Positions 43,056-53,254 of a DNA stretch of 64,000 nt are shown here, in pieces (position 1 is the stretch's first letter; each line of letters begins with the position of its first letter). The translations under genes were made by a program, and so were the position numbers. The stretch lies in the NCBI GenBank assembly GCA_010015675.1, contig ML976991.1, forward strand, positions 561,352 to 625,351, given 5' to 3'. The stretch comes from Byssothecium circinans. Its lineage: Eukaryota > Ascomycota > Dothideomycetes > Pleosporales > Massarinaceae. Under the pieces are notes generated by a model. It had not been told where the DNA came from, ran no database searches, and saw only the letters and a program-made list of their open reading frames with translations.

Positions 43056-44967
43056 CTTTCGGCGGTGGTGGAGTCTGGAAGATGGACCTCATGCATATGT
43101 TCTGTAAATTGTTTCTTAGCTAGTGAGATATATACATCAAATAGTTTGCTCGGAGGACAGGGTTTTGTAACTGTTTTCAAAGTCAAATGATACCACTCTC
43201 AAGCACGGAATTGAGGATGCATTGCTAAGTCCTTAGTCAAGAACTAGATTAGGCTTGTGATTACTTGCGGTAGGGAGGCGGACATGGCTGGATTTTGACG
43301 ATGAGAACAGTCAAATCGACCATACACTTCTCGTCAGTTAGAAAGTTTTGTACGTTCCTGAAGCTTATTTCGACCCTGGTGTTTGTAAAAGTACTTCATG
43401 GTTCGGGTCAGGGGAGCAAATAGGAGTGAATGAACATACCAATCGCTACGTTCTTATCTCTAGCTGCAGCGAACCAATGCATGAAGGGTTTGATTGAAGG
43501 TTGAAAAAACGGAGCTCACGAGAACCACAAATCTTGGTGCAACATCGATGATGAAGGATTGGCGCGTGGTGGTGTGGTTTATTATAGGATGATAAAAGAG
43601 GGCGAGGTGAGCGGGATGCTTTCGACTCGATGGCTGCGCAAATCAGCAAGGTTGCCGTTCTATCAACGAGGATCCGGGGTGACGATGGGGAAGATAACAT
43701 GACGATTATGTATGACTGAATGTTTGGAGGACAGAACTGAGGCTCACAAATGCGCGGACAGGACACGCCGAACGACATTCAAAGCTGTCACTGAGCAAGG
43801 TTCCGTGAAGCATTGGTAGTCATCTGACAGACAGTTGCACGTGTCGGTTTTAGTCCTCGTATGGAGGGTCTACTTCCCCACTGGTGGTAGATGAGTTATG
43901 AGACTAGCATAGTCAATTCAATTTGTACATTGAGAACCCATGATGTGCTACTGACTTCGTATGACTTGTCTTCGTCACCACGGCGAACAGTGTGTCGCCA
44001 GAGCTCTGCTCCATCGGCTAGTGTCCTTCCCGTGAAGTCAATTCAAATCATCCTAAACGAGAAGTTTCATTACGACGATTGTGTGCCACGCGTGTCCCAT
44101 TCTCTCGGCTTATTGAGCCATGATTGCAGTCTGATTTCAGGCGATGTCGGTGCGGGACCGGGTTTGAAGCTTTCAATCTTCATGCAGTCGTCATAGTAGT
44201 GGAGATGTGAGGTTTGGGTTCCCCCAAAGTGAACGATACAGTCCCATATCGATCGTCGGATCCAATGAGATGAACCCAGTCAAAGGGAACTGGAGGGGCG
44301 AGGTGGGGCCCAAAATTGGCTTTAAACGAAGGTCCTAATATGATCTTGGGCCCGAAGGGGTGCGGATGGTGTTCTCGTCACCTCCGGTCTTCGGTTTTTT
44401 GATAGCTGTGAGAAGTCGTGGAAAGAGGCGCACAGTGACTCCCGTTTCGGCCCCCAACGACTGATTATTGCCCTCATCCGCCTAGCTGCTTGCCTTGTAT
44501 ATAAGGCAATGAAGACGGCGAGCCGCGTAGACAGGTGGAGCCACGTGTGCAAAGCAGCGCATCCTTGGTGGTGATTGATGATATTTGCATCATGTTGTCA
44601 GAAGGGGGGGAAGCTGCATGAAAATATATGGTAAACTTCTGACTATCTGCGAGAAAAGAAAAGTGCTGCTCGAACAGTGAAAGAGGCACGTGAGCTGTGC
44701 GGTGACATTTGCAGTGATGTTGATTGAAGGTCATCGGGGGTTCGCTCCTGCGATGTAAATTCCACGCTAGTCCCGAAAACATCTTAAAAGGCTTGGCATT
44801 TCGGGCTCCGCCACCTGAAAAGCCCCGCAGCCCTCAGCCGCGCTCCCACTCCCATCACTCCTCCACCCAGCCTCATCACGACAACCCCAGTGCCAACTGC
44901 CCTTCCATACAAAGCCGCCAGTATAGCACACCACCGCGCTTCAGCAGAGGACTCCTCATCCAAACAT
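43056..44967. other. 1.9-kb spacer upstream of eIF1, no supported gene
   Basis: Short frames only. The last 150 bases are C/T-rich and form the likely eIF1 leader. A 294-codon minus frame crosses from here over eIF1 but is its antisense shadow. Confidence 0.5.
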
Positions 44968-45467
44968 ATGTCAACGCAGATACAGAATTTGCAAAGCTTC
45001 GTACGTCGAATCGAGTTGCATGTGAGCCCAACACTGACTTTGTACAGGATCCGGTCCGTCTTATCATCTTCGATATACCGTTGAGACTTACTGATAACAT
45101 CTAGTTCGCGGAAGCCGAAGACTCGGTTGGCGACGTCAAGAACACCAGTCAGAATTACATCCACATCCGCATCCAGCGTGAGTGTCTCCCTACCATCGAC
45201 CCTTGTCACCGCTAACGCCACATAGAGCGCAATGGTCGTAAGACGTTGACGACCGTCCAAGGGCTTCCCAAGAAATTCGACCAAAAGAAAATCCTCAAAG
45301 TCATCAAGAAGAAGTTCGCCTGCAATGGCACCGTCGTTACCGACACAGAGATGGGCGAGGTGATCCAGCTTCAGGGCGACCAACGCAAGGATGTCCAGGA
45401 GTTCTTGACCGATAAGAAGGAGGGGCTGGGTTTGGATGCCAAGACCATCAAGGTCCATGGTTTCTAA
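44968..45467 (+). CDS. SUI1: Translation initiation factor eIF1 (SUI1), 3 exons
   Basis: Small factor that binds the 40S subunit near the P site and enforces AUG selection. Exons 44968-45000, 45105-45177 and 45226-45467 give 115 aa, the normal length. The N-terminus MSTQIQNLQSF and the core NYIHIRIQQRNGRKTLTTVQGL are eIF1-specific. KKFACNGTVVTDTEMGEVIQLQGDQRKDVQ and the ending LDAKTIKVHGF match the SUI1 fold. All three exons are needed to rebuild this sequence. The first exon has eleven codons. Confidence 0.96.
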
Positions 45468-46300
45468 ACCTGTTCGTTCTGTACATGCTATTCCGACCGC
45501 CGTACCTACCTCCTCCCCGCTTCGCTCCGGCCGCTTGCTAAGCTCACGATACGATACGCACAGTGTCACCGGTCGGACGCGCGATAACGATACGATGCGA
45601 TATTGTCCCTCAGTTGGCGGGACTCGGTAGTTACGGCGCAGCATGGCCAGATACCCCCATTCGGACAACTACTTTTCCTAACGATTATTATGCTTTGAGG
45701 GTAAGGGGATTATCATGGAGGACACGTCTCTCACTTGAGCCATGCTTTCGTGTATTTCTCTGAATCGTGGTTTTGCTCAACAGAGGTAAAGAAAATGGCG
45801 GACCGGATACAGGGCGCGCAGGCCCGGCGGGGTCACGCTAGATAGTCAAATGCATTGCTATGGTCCGCTCTATGTTCACGACACTCCTGTAATCAGTTGC
45901 AATAACCTCATTTAGCGCCCAAGGCTGTGTGTCTGTTTCATGGTCCAGGCCAACCACATGTGATGTCACTGAAAATGTTGCCCAGTCTGGTGACGTCCAA
46001 CCGCTCTAGAAAGGAGAACTACCCTTTTGCGATAAGCAATTATCTCTCTAACAGCCTCCAATAAATTAGTTGAGAATCCCGATGAGAGCCGTACTTTACA
46101 GAAAAAGGATCCTTGTCTCAAACCAAGAACATGTGATTGATACGCGATGTGGAAGTACTCAATAGTCGTTTATGCATACATCCCCTGTGCAAAGCATGTA
46201 CGTATAACTACAGACATACAGTCAAAATTCCGCAAGGCCTTCCATGGATATTTTGGACAAGGTAGAATATTGACTAGACCTGCACACCAATTGCACCAAT
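45468..46300. other. Convergent 3' spacer
   Basis: About 830 bases between eIF1 and the 3' end of DNA ligase I. No gene is seen. Confidence 0.5.
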
Positions 46301-48940
46301 CTACTCCTCAACATCCTCAACCAGACTCCTATCAGCGTTGACAACCCTCGCCTCCTGCTTTCTATACATAGCCGCCAACTCCTCTGCTTCGGTCGCCTCC
46401 TCAATACTCTTATCCTCCCTCACCCTCAGAAACCTCGGAAATCTCGTACTCAACCCCCTCTCCTCACTAACGAGTCCCACAGCCGCCGTATACGTCGGAC
46501 TCAGCGTCAAATCCGCATACGCCACCTCCCAAACCTCCTTTGCTTCGAACCACACATCCGGCGCGCCCGCGCCGCCATTATAATCAACATACGCCGGTTT
46601 CCCATTCCGACAAATGTTCGTATTCTCCTCGTCATCGGGGTCGTATTTTGCGCGGTTGGCTTTGTAGAAGGCGTCGGTGAAGCCAGACATGCATTTTGTG
46701 ACTGCTTCGAGTTGACCGGTGGAGGAATTGCGGATGGCGAGGAGGATGGGGGACCACCAGGCTGCTTTGCGGCCTTGGCCGTGGAAGGCGGCGATGGGAA
46801 TTAGGTCGAGGGTGTCGGAGGAGGCGGCGTAGTCTTTTTTTACTTTGAGCCAAGAGTCGAGGCGCTTGTCGGGTTCGTAGGTGGCGAGGAGGGCTTTGCG
46901 GCGACCGGGGGGTTTCTTTAAATCTTCGGTGTCGGGGTCGTGGGGTTTGGCTTTTGATTTTGATTTTGGGGACTTGGTTTTCTTTGGGGTAGGGGGCATG
47001 GATGGTTGGTCTTCGTCAGGGGTATCGATGTCGGTTTGGAGGTCGGGGTTTGGTGCGTTGTCGAGCACTTTTACCATTATGCCTTCGCATTTGATGTCTG
47101 TTGCGCTCTTGAAGAAGGCCTGTACTGCTTCGACATCGGCGGATGTAGCGTCTAGACTCTTGACCCATGTGAAGTTGTGCGGTATTTCAATGAAGAGACT
47201 TCGTAGTAAATTTCTTCGCTCCCTGAATGGTCGATCAAGAAGTTCTTCACCGTTCAAGTACATCAGATCGAATGCGAAGAGGCAAACGTCTATCGTGACG
47301 GTGCCGATCAACACATCTTTCCTTGCTCGATTAGCGAGGGTTTGGAAAGTCTTGAGCTCGCCGGTCTCGCTATCGATAGCGACTACTTCGCCTTCGAGAA
47401 TGAAGCTCGACACCCCTTCACCACGTATCTGTGGAACCAGCGCGACTAGATCCGGGTACTTGTCCGTCATGACTTCTAAATGCCGTGAGAAGATAGTAAC
47501 CTTGCCCTTTTCGTCACAGTGGACTTGCGCTCTTTGCCCATCATACTTGAACTCGCAGCTAAAATCACGTCCCTGAAGCTTCGTAAGCATCTCCCCCAGA
47601 TCCCTTGTAATCGAGCCCAACATCGGCCGAAGAGGAATATGTATGGCCAGCCCGCAGCGAACGAGGAGCTCGTCGCACACACCGACTTCAATGAGCGTAG
47701 GTATCAAGTCGTTGTAATTCGGCCGTCGGGCGAAACAAGCCTTGACGATTTCTTCGTTCTTCAAATAGACCGCCATTAACTCTTCCTTCTTCAACTTCTG
47801 CAGATCCTTCTGATCCCGCACGTCAAAGTCAGCATTTGATGGTCGTGAGAGCATGAATGCCCGTGAAAGCGCAATGAGCATCGTAGTCTTCACGGCACCG
47901 ATCCTCAGATGTTGTACCAAGGTCCGGACGATGTACCGACTCTCTTCTGCTCCTCGTGCATCCTGAACCAGCTTTTCTACTATCCTTTGCTTTGCGTCCA
48001 CACTCCCATGCCCCTTACTATTTGCGATCTTCACTAAGGATTCGAAAACACTCTTGACCGTCAATGGCTTTGGTTTCCGTAGCGTAAAGGACTGCCTCTT
48101 CTTCGCCTCGAAAGCCACATCTCCCGGGTCTCCATACTTATTATACAATGTCTTCAATCCCGCATTGTCAAGCCCACACACCTTCTTCAGCGCCTTTGAT
48201 ATCGCAGACCCGCCCAAACCCAATTCAAGATCGATGTACGGTGGCGAGATAGCGTTTGTCGCTAGCCAGACAGTTGGAAGCAAGCTCTCCGGGTCGCCTT
48301 CGATGATGGTGCGTAGAAGATTGACAAGCGTGTCCACAATCTTTATCCTACTCGTTGTGCTGTTGATCAGACAGAAACAACGCGTTAAAAGCGCATATGT
48401 CGCATGTCCTCCTTCTATCGCCCAATGCTTTTGCAGCTCTGGTATGTACTTCGCGGGTTCGAATTCGAGAGGGCTTCGATCGAAGGGAATGTTAGCGGAG
48501 ATAGTGTCCTCTTCTGCGGCGGTCGACTGGAGTGAGAGTGTATTCTTTTGCTTTGGGGCGGCGGATTTGGGCGGCTCGGAGGTTGAATTCTCTGGTTCTG
48601 TCCCGTCCGCCTTGTTGTCTTTCTGATCGACGGCATCTTGCTTCGTCGGTTTGTCGGGTTCCGCATAGAGGTCGTCGTTGGATTTGGCGCTTGATTGTTC
48701 GGCCGCCGCCTGCTGGTCTTCTCGATTCCATTCCGCTTGGAGTTTCCTAGCAAGCTCTTCATCCGTCAAGGTAGAAGCACCCTCCTCCAAGTCAACATGC
48801 TTTTCTTGCGTAGCCTCTGAGCTCGTCGCGTTATTCGCTTTCGCAGCATCTTCCTTCTGTTTTGCGAAGAAGTAGTTCAAGTTCCGAACAGGTTGACTTG
48901 AACCATCGTTCTTCTTGCGGCGCTTCGCTGGGCTCCCCAT
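46301..48940 (-). CDS. CDC9: DNA ligase I (ATP-dependent replicative ligase)
   Basis: Seals nicks during lagging-strand synthesis and excision repair, using ATP. Intronless, 879 aa. The N-terminal 150 residues are disordered and contain VRNLNYFFAKQ, which fits a PIP-type PCNA contact (LxxFF) with Val in place of Gln. The DNA-binding domain spans about 170-420. The adenylated lysine is K465 in CEFKYDGQRAQVH (motif I, KYDG). Motifs III and IIIa appear as FILEGEVVAID and VCLFAFDLMYLNG, motif IV as CEGIMVK, and motif V as WLKVKKDY. A Lys/Pro-rich insertion (KKTKSPKSKSKAKPHD) lies between IV and V. The C-terminus is the usual ligase OB domain ending in RFPRFLRVREDKSIEEAT. Confidence 0.96.
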   Translation of the reverse strand: MGSPAKRRKKNDGSSQPVRNLNYFFAKQKEDAAKANNATSSEATQEKHVDLEEGASTLTDEELARKLQAEWNREDQQAAAEQSSAKSNDDLYAEPDKPTKQDAVDQKDNKADGTEPENSTSEPPKSAAPKQKNTLSLQSTAAEEDTISANIPFDRSPLEFEPAKYIPELQKHWAIEGGHATYALLTRCFCLINSTTSRIKIVDTLVNLLRTIIEGDPESLLPTVWLATNAISPPYIDLELGLGGSAISKALKKVCGLDNAGLKTLYNKYGDPGDVAFEAKKRQSFTLRKPKPLTVKSVFESLVKIANSKGHGSVDAKQRIVEKLVQDARGAEESRYIVRTLVQHLRIGAVKTTMLIALSRAFMLSRPSNADFDVRDQKDLQKLKKEELMAVYLKNEEIVKACFARRPNYNDLIPTLIEVGVCDELLVRCGLAIHIPLRPMLGSITRDLGEMLTKLQGRDFSCEFKYDGQRAQVHCDEKGKVTIFSRHLEVMTDKYPDLVALVPQIRGEGVSSFILEGEVVAIDSETGELKTFQTLANRARKDVLIGTVTIDVCLFAFDLMYLNGEELLDRPFRERRNLLRSLFIEIPHNFTWVKSLDATSADVEAVQAFFKSATDIKCEGIMVKVLDNAPNPDLQTDIDTPDEDQPSMPPTPKKTKSPKSKSKAKPHDPDTEDLKKPPGRRKALLATYEPDKRLDSWLKVKKDYAASSDTLDLIPIAAFHGQGRKAAWWSPILLAIRNSSTGQLEAVTKCMSGFTDAFYKANRAKYDPDDEENTNICRNGKPAYVDYNGGAGAPDVWFEAKEVWEVAYADLTLSPTYTAAVGLVSEERGLSTRFPRFLRVREDKSIEEATEAEELAAMYRKQEARVVNADRSLVEDVEE

Positions 48941-49639
48941 CTCGTAAGTAGTTGAACAGGAAGGCCTGTATCTGGCGAAACATCGTGTTTGGAATGGAAG
49001 TTTGCCGTCGCGTTGTGCACAGAGTATGGCGGATCATTCACGTCATGACGCGCTTGGACCACCGCTTAAACTTCACTCCACGTGCTCACGCGACGGCAAA
49101 AGTTATGCCAGTTCGAGCAACCAACACTGTGTAAAAGAAATCATAGCTGGATACGTATTATTTTGGTCTTCAGAGAACCTACTAAGCTTCTTATCTACGC
49201 ATGTCACAAACCTCTTTCTGCATAGAGCTATATCCGCTCTTTTTCAGGGATATCCTTCATCACGATCCATGGATAGACGTTCAGCATGTGAAACGTCTAT
49301 CAAGAAAAAACAAAGTGACTTAGTTAATTCGAAGCTACGCAGCTTCACGAATGAATTGCTTTTTGAAGCTTATTACAGCTCCATGACAAAAGACTGGCAG
49401 GGCTATACCTAGCTTGGGGGGATGTTGAATTGTCAATCTTCTGCTCCCGTCCTACCTCACTTGGAGTCGACTTTTTTTTATTTAGCTCCATTTACCAATA
49501 TACTGACAACCTTGCGCCTGACCAACGCCAATGGTATCCAGAAAGAACGGTAACGCCTATCACCGGACAAGAAACCTGTGTCATGAATCAGACCTCTCCA
49601 CAGCTGTGTCAGCCTCGAAGGAGTACAAGCCATCAGGGC
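48941..49639. other. Spacer between DNA ligase I and UNG1
   Basis: 700 bases holding the ligase promoter and the UNG1 3' end. MCB-like near matches ACGCGC (49048-49053) and ACGCGA (49088-49093) lie 108-153 bases upstream of the ligase start. No gene is seen. Confidence 0.4.
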
Positions 49640-50668
49640 CTACACGCCCGCCTTCTCGGGCGCCACATTCAGATTCCAATCAATCTCTTCGCCCTTGCCA
49701 TACCGCTGCACCAACCATTCATTGGCCTTCTTGAAGTGTCCGCAATCAAACCGCATATATGTTAGCTTCATGCACCACTGAACTGCAGCCTAGTAACACT
49801 TACGAAACCCTTGTGCGCACTAAGTGGGCTCGGATGCACGCTCTTCAGAATCAAATGCTTCTCCGCGTTCACGCCCTTGATCCTCTGTGCTGCCGGGCTG
49901 CCCCACGCCAGAAACACAACACCATTCGTTCGCACCTTAGCAACAGTATCAATCACCTTCTGAGTCAGAAGCTCCCAACCCTTTCCCGAGTGCGAATTGG
50001 CCTCTCCCCGACGTACAGTCAGACACGTATTGATCATGAGTACGCCATGATCCGCCCACGGTGTCAGCAGACCGCCTTTGTTCGGCGGGGTCTCGAAATC
50101 AGGATAGTCTTTCTTAAGCGCCTTGTAGATATTGACCAGAGAAGGAGGAGCTGGCGTTGGTGGACGAACGGAGAAGCAGAGGCCATGGGCTTGATTGGGG
50201 CCATGGTAGGGGTCCTGACCGGTAATCACGGCTTTGACAGTGTTGAGGGGTGTGTGTCGCGACCTAATGCCTTCGTTAGCTGCTTCTCTTTATCAAAGCT
50301 CTCAGCCCCGATTGGGTGCTCATCGCCGCCCGTACGTACCAGGAATACACATCTCGCATCGGCGGGTACACCGTCTTTCCACTCTCCAGCTCTTTCTTCA
50401 AGAAACGCTTAAGCTCCAAGAATGTAGGGCTCAGCAGTACATCCTTGAGATGAGGCAGCCAGCTATCATGCAAGCTATCGATTTCTAGTTTCAGCAACTC
50501 TTTTTGCTCGTCGGTAAGCTTTGCCACCCAGGCATCTTTGTCAAATGCAGCAATGGTGGGATTGGGCTTTGGTTTAGGCGCACCGAAGAACGATGTGATG
50601 CTGCCGTTGACCTTGGGTTTCTTCGCTGCGTCGGTGGCGGATGCTGCGGCCTTGCGCTTGAGGCTCAT
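49640..50668 (-). CDS. UNG1: Uracil-DNA glycosylase, 3 exons, last 3' splice site non-canonical
   Basis: Removes uracil from DNA in base-excision repair. Exons 50668-50340, 50263-49804 and 49750-49640 would give 299 aa. Motifs: catalytic loop GQDPYHGPNQAHGLCFSV (Asp127), LLTPWADHGVLMIN, LAWGSPAAQ, and the His loop HPSPLSAHKGF. The N-terminus has NGSITSFFGAPK, which fits a PIP-like motif as in UNG2. Family alignment requires KGF to join FDCGHFKKANEWL, but the intron then ends GCGG instead of GCAG, despite a CTAAC branch site at the right distance. Read-through would end after 12 extra codons and lose the conserved tail. A CAG 26 nt after the donor is in frame but leaves too short an intron. 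The splice is the uncertain point; identity is not. Confidence 0.9.
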
Positions 50669-51218
50669 CGTGGCGAAATTGATCAAGGAAGTACAAAATC
50701 GAGAGTTAATTGGAGATGAAAGAATTGGGATGATCCGATGATGAGAGGAGAAGTGGAGACGGGGAAGGTGTGTGGAGGATGCGCGCGGATGGCTAGGCAG
50801 CAAGCCGGGCAGGGATTATTGCTTAGCGCGTCTCGAACGCGTTCCGCGTTTTTTTCCACGTGAGAACGTGCTCAAGCGATGACGTAGCGGCTATGTAGCT
50901 GCTAACACGCATCGGAAAGTTCAATGGTTGCGTCCAAGGCAGGCAAATGTGGGTAATCTTATTGCTGAGGACAAATCAGAAGAGGAAGTGAAAGAGATTG
51001 GCGTGTGGCTTGCCGTTGAGGGGTGTTTACCCCGTTTGCTGTAACACAGTTGCGTGAGTGTTCTAGGCAACAGACGTCAGAGGTGAGAGAAGATGGAGAT
51101 ATAAGGACCGGACTCTCTGCTCAAAGTCCTGTCTCTTCTCCCATCAACATCGTCAATCATACTCCCATCTACACTCAATCCAACCAACACAACCCCCAAA
51201 TTCATTCATTTCGCCGCA
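50669..51218. promoter_or_regulatory. Divergent spacer, UNG1 / KGG stress protein
   Basis: 550 bases between divergent starts. ACGCGT (MCB core) lies at 50837-50842, about 170 bases upstream of UNG1. CACGTG, an E-box-like palindrome, follows at about 50858-50863. Functional use is inference. Confidence 0.35.
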
Positions 51219-51632
51219 ATGGCCGACAACAACCCCGCCAATTTCGCCAATCTTCCCAAGGATGAGCTCCGTGACATTGCCTCCAAGGGCGGTCAAGCTT
51301 CTCACGGCTCCCACAAGGAGGCTGAGGTAAGACGTCAGTTTCTCAGCTCATACACTCTCACTAACTATGGCAAAAGTCCCATGCCGACCGCAACCCCGAC
51401 GGAACCTTCACTAAGGGCTCTGACCTCGCCAAAGAGCTTGGTGCTAAAGGCGGACATATAGCTCACGAGCATCAGGTCGAAAAGGACAGCGGCGTAAGTT
51501 CAGTTACAAGTGTAGTTCAAGGACTTTTGAGGCTAAAAGGATCAGCGCAACCCCGATGGCACATTCAAGGAAGGAAGCAAGTTGGCTAAGGAGCTTGGTG
51601 AGCAGGGTGGCCATGCTGCTCACAACAAGTGA
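51219..51632 (+). CDS. Small hydrophilic KGG-repeat stress protein (Con-10-like), 3 exons
   Basis: Exons 51219-51326, 51377-51493 and 51546-51632 give 103 aa. Each exon encodes one copy of a KGG-type unit: LRDIASKGGQASHG, LAKELGAKGGHIAHE and LAKELGEQGGHAAHN. Units 2 and 3 both begin with RNPDGTF. This is the family of conidiation protein Con-10 and general-stress proteins, thought to be disordered protectants made in spores and under stress. All introns are phase 0, so the unit-per-exon structure suggests exon duplication. There is no signal peptide. The pyrimidine-rich leader just before the ATG is typical of highly expressed fungal genes. Confidence 0.92.
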
Positions 51633-52015
51633 GTGCGTGCACTCTGGGAAGAGAGGAAAGATAGGTGCATGAATAGCATTTGAACTGCTATGGAGTGGTC
51701 AAGGTGTATGAAGCACTGGATGATGGTAACGACCTAACGACTATCGATTAATGACATGTCCATCCCCGAGTCTGATGCCTACCCTTCCTCCTTGCTCTAG
51801 TACCCAGTTCTCGTAGTGCTCTGCCTTTAACCATGCGTTCGGGTGACGGTTCTAATAGCCATGAATGTGATGCTCATGAATCATGCGTAAACTTTGCAAA
51901 CTCTCCAGTGTGCGTATATGCCGTAGTACGTACTGGGCCAAAGGTGCTACTAGACTTTACCGGGTCCATACTGCGGAAAGTGCGGCAAAAATTCTGACAT
52001 CGGACGGTGCATGCC
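51633..52015. other. Spacer, no gene seen
   Basis: 3' region of the KGG gene; nothing recognisable. Confidence 0.5.
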
Positions 52016-52641
52016 TCATACCCTGTTGGTCAGCTCCGATTGTCTCCGAATCCGTAACTCTTCGATCTCCGACTGCCAGCCCCTCTGCACGTAGTTGGAC
52101 AGCACCTTGTTGTCGTAGTCTGCAGCTGGGAGAAAGAAAGTTTCGACTACGACGTTCGTCTTCCTTCCCAATCATCGAGCAGTAAGACATGGTTGTGAGC
52201 ACTGGATGGATCCTCAAACGGGGACGAGACGTAGAGCTTTATGGTCTTGAAAGCGGCGAAGTGCTGTGGGTCGCTCAGAAAGTAGTGCAGCCAGTGCGGA
52301 AGCACAAGCATGCTCAAGGTTGGTACATATAAGATCAAATGTTGCAGGCCGGAAGGCATCGTGTCCTTGGGGTACAGGTATCGCTCGGATGTGAAGGAAC
52401 GGACAATGACTTCGTACAGTACGGAAAGCTTATTGAGGTTCTTCAGGTGAGGGAGTCCGAAGCTCTCTGCTGGTGTCCAAGAAGCCAACTTTGCACACCT
52501 ATCATCCGTCATGTTGAGGATCGTCAGCCTCTCTACGAGTAGTGACAGCAGAGAGCCGCGCCATTGAGGTGGTTGAGAGATTTGCTTGGAGCCAGCCTGC
52601 AAGACTGGGTCGAATTCCTCGCAGCGCCTTAAAGGCGGCAT
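52016..52641 (-). pseudogene. Broken F-box/LRR-like fungal protein gene
   Basis: Minus-strand remnant. The frame 52641-52147 encodes 164 residues with a leucine-rich, F-box-protein-like pattern (LPHLKNLNKLSVLYEV, PSGLQHLILYVPTLSMLVLPHWLHYF, HVLLLDDWEGRR). It stops at a TAG. A second frame continues immediately, from about 52165 down to 52016, as a plausible C-terminus (VVVETFFLPAADYDNKVL then RGWQSEIEELRIRRQSELTN). No intron-sized gap separates them, so a frameshift is likely. The upstream N-terminal F-box could not be found in one frame in 52642-53000. Call as decayed gene; family assignment is tentative. Confidence 0.45.
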
Positions 52642-53254
52642 TGAAAAGCAAAAAGCCGGCAGCAGGAGGGCACCAATGAGCCGTTAGATGCTCAGTATAG
52701 CTCTGAAGCGATGGCAACAATACAATATGTCAGTGAGCTTGATGTCCCACCGGTGGTGGTCCTGTACAACAATACCGTAAGGTACAGATCTGGGGCTTGG
52801 GCACAGCGTCGAAGAACTGGAAGACACGTCAAAGAGGCGCCGCCCAGTCGGGACAGAGTGCAGTCCAGTCCCCACTCGCTCGGAGCGATGCTTACCAGCC
52901 CACCCACCAGTCTGCCGGTAGTGGACGCCGCACCCGATGTACTGGATGCCGAGAGGAACCACCGGATTTTAATATGCAAAGGCTCGAGGGACACATAACC
53001 CCAAGCTCCCCGAGTAGCGGGCGTCATCACTGCGCATCAGGGCGGTGTCGATGCGGATGACTTTGTGTTTTTAATATATTTGGGTTTGCGGTGTGGAGGA
53101 TCCGCGGCACCATCTTCGGCTGGCCCCAATTCGGAAGGCGTGTAGGGCATCCACCGTAACCCGTTCCCAATTGCCTGGGTAGCTTGGCTTGGGTGCAGCC
53201 ATTATTTCGTCCTCTTCGACACAGGAGCAACCATCACAGCGTCCGCCCGACAAC
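52642..53254. other. Spacer, possible remains of the F-box gene
   Basis: Overlapping minus-strand frames of 70-110 codons show no domain. They may be the decayed 5' part of the F-box-like gene. The end of the interval is the methyltransferase promoter. Confidence 0.35.

Noticed and set aside
44784..45668. 294-codon open frame on the minus strand
   Set aside because: It lies antisense to the three eIF1 exons and their introns and shows no domain. eIF1 is certain.
48454..48475. GGGTTCGAATTCG, which resembles a tRNA T-loop
   Set aside because: It is inside the DNA ligase I coding region, with no matching acceptor or anticodon stem.
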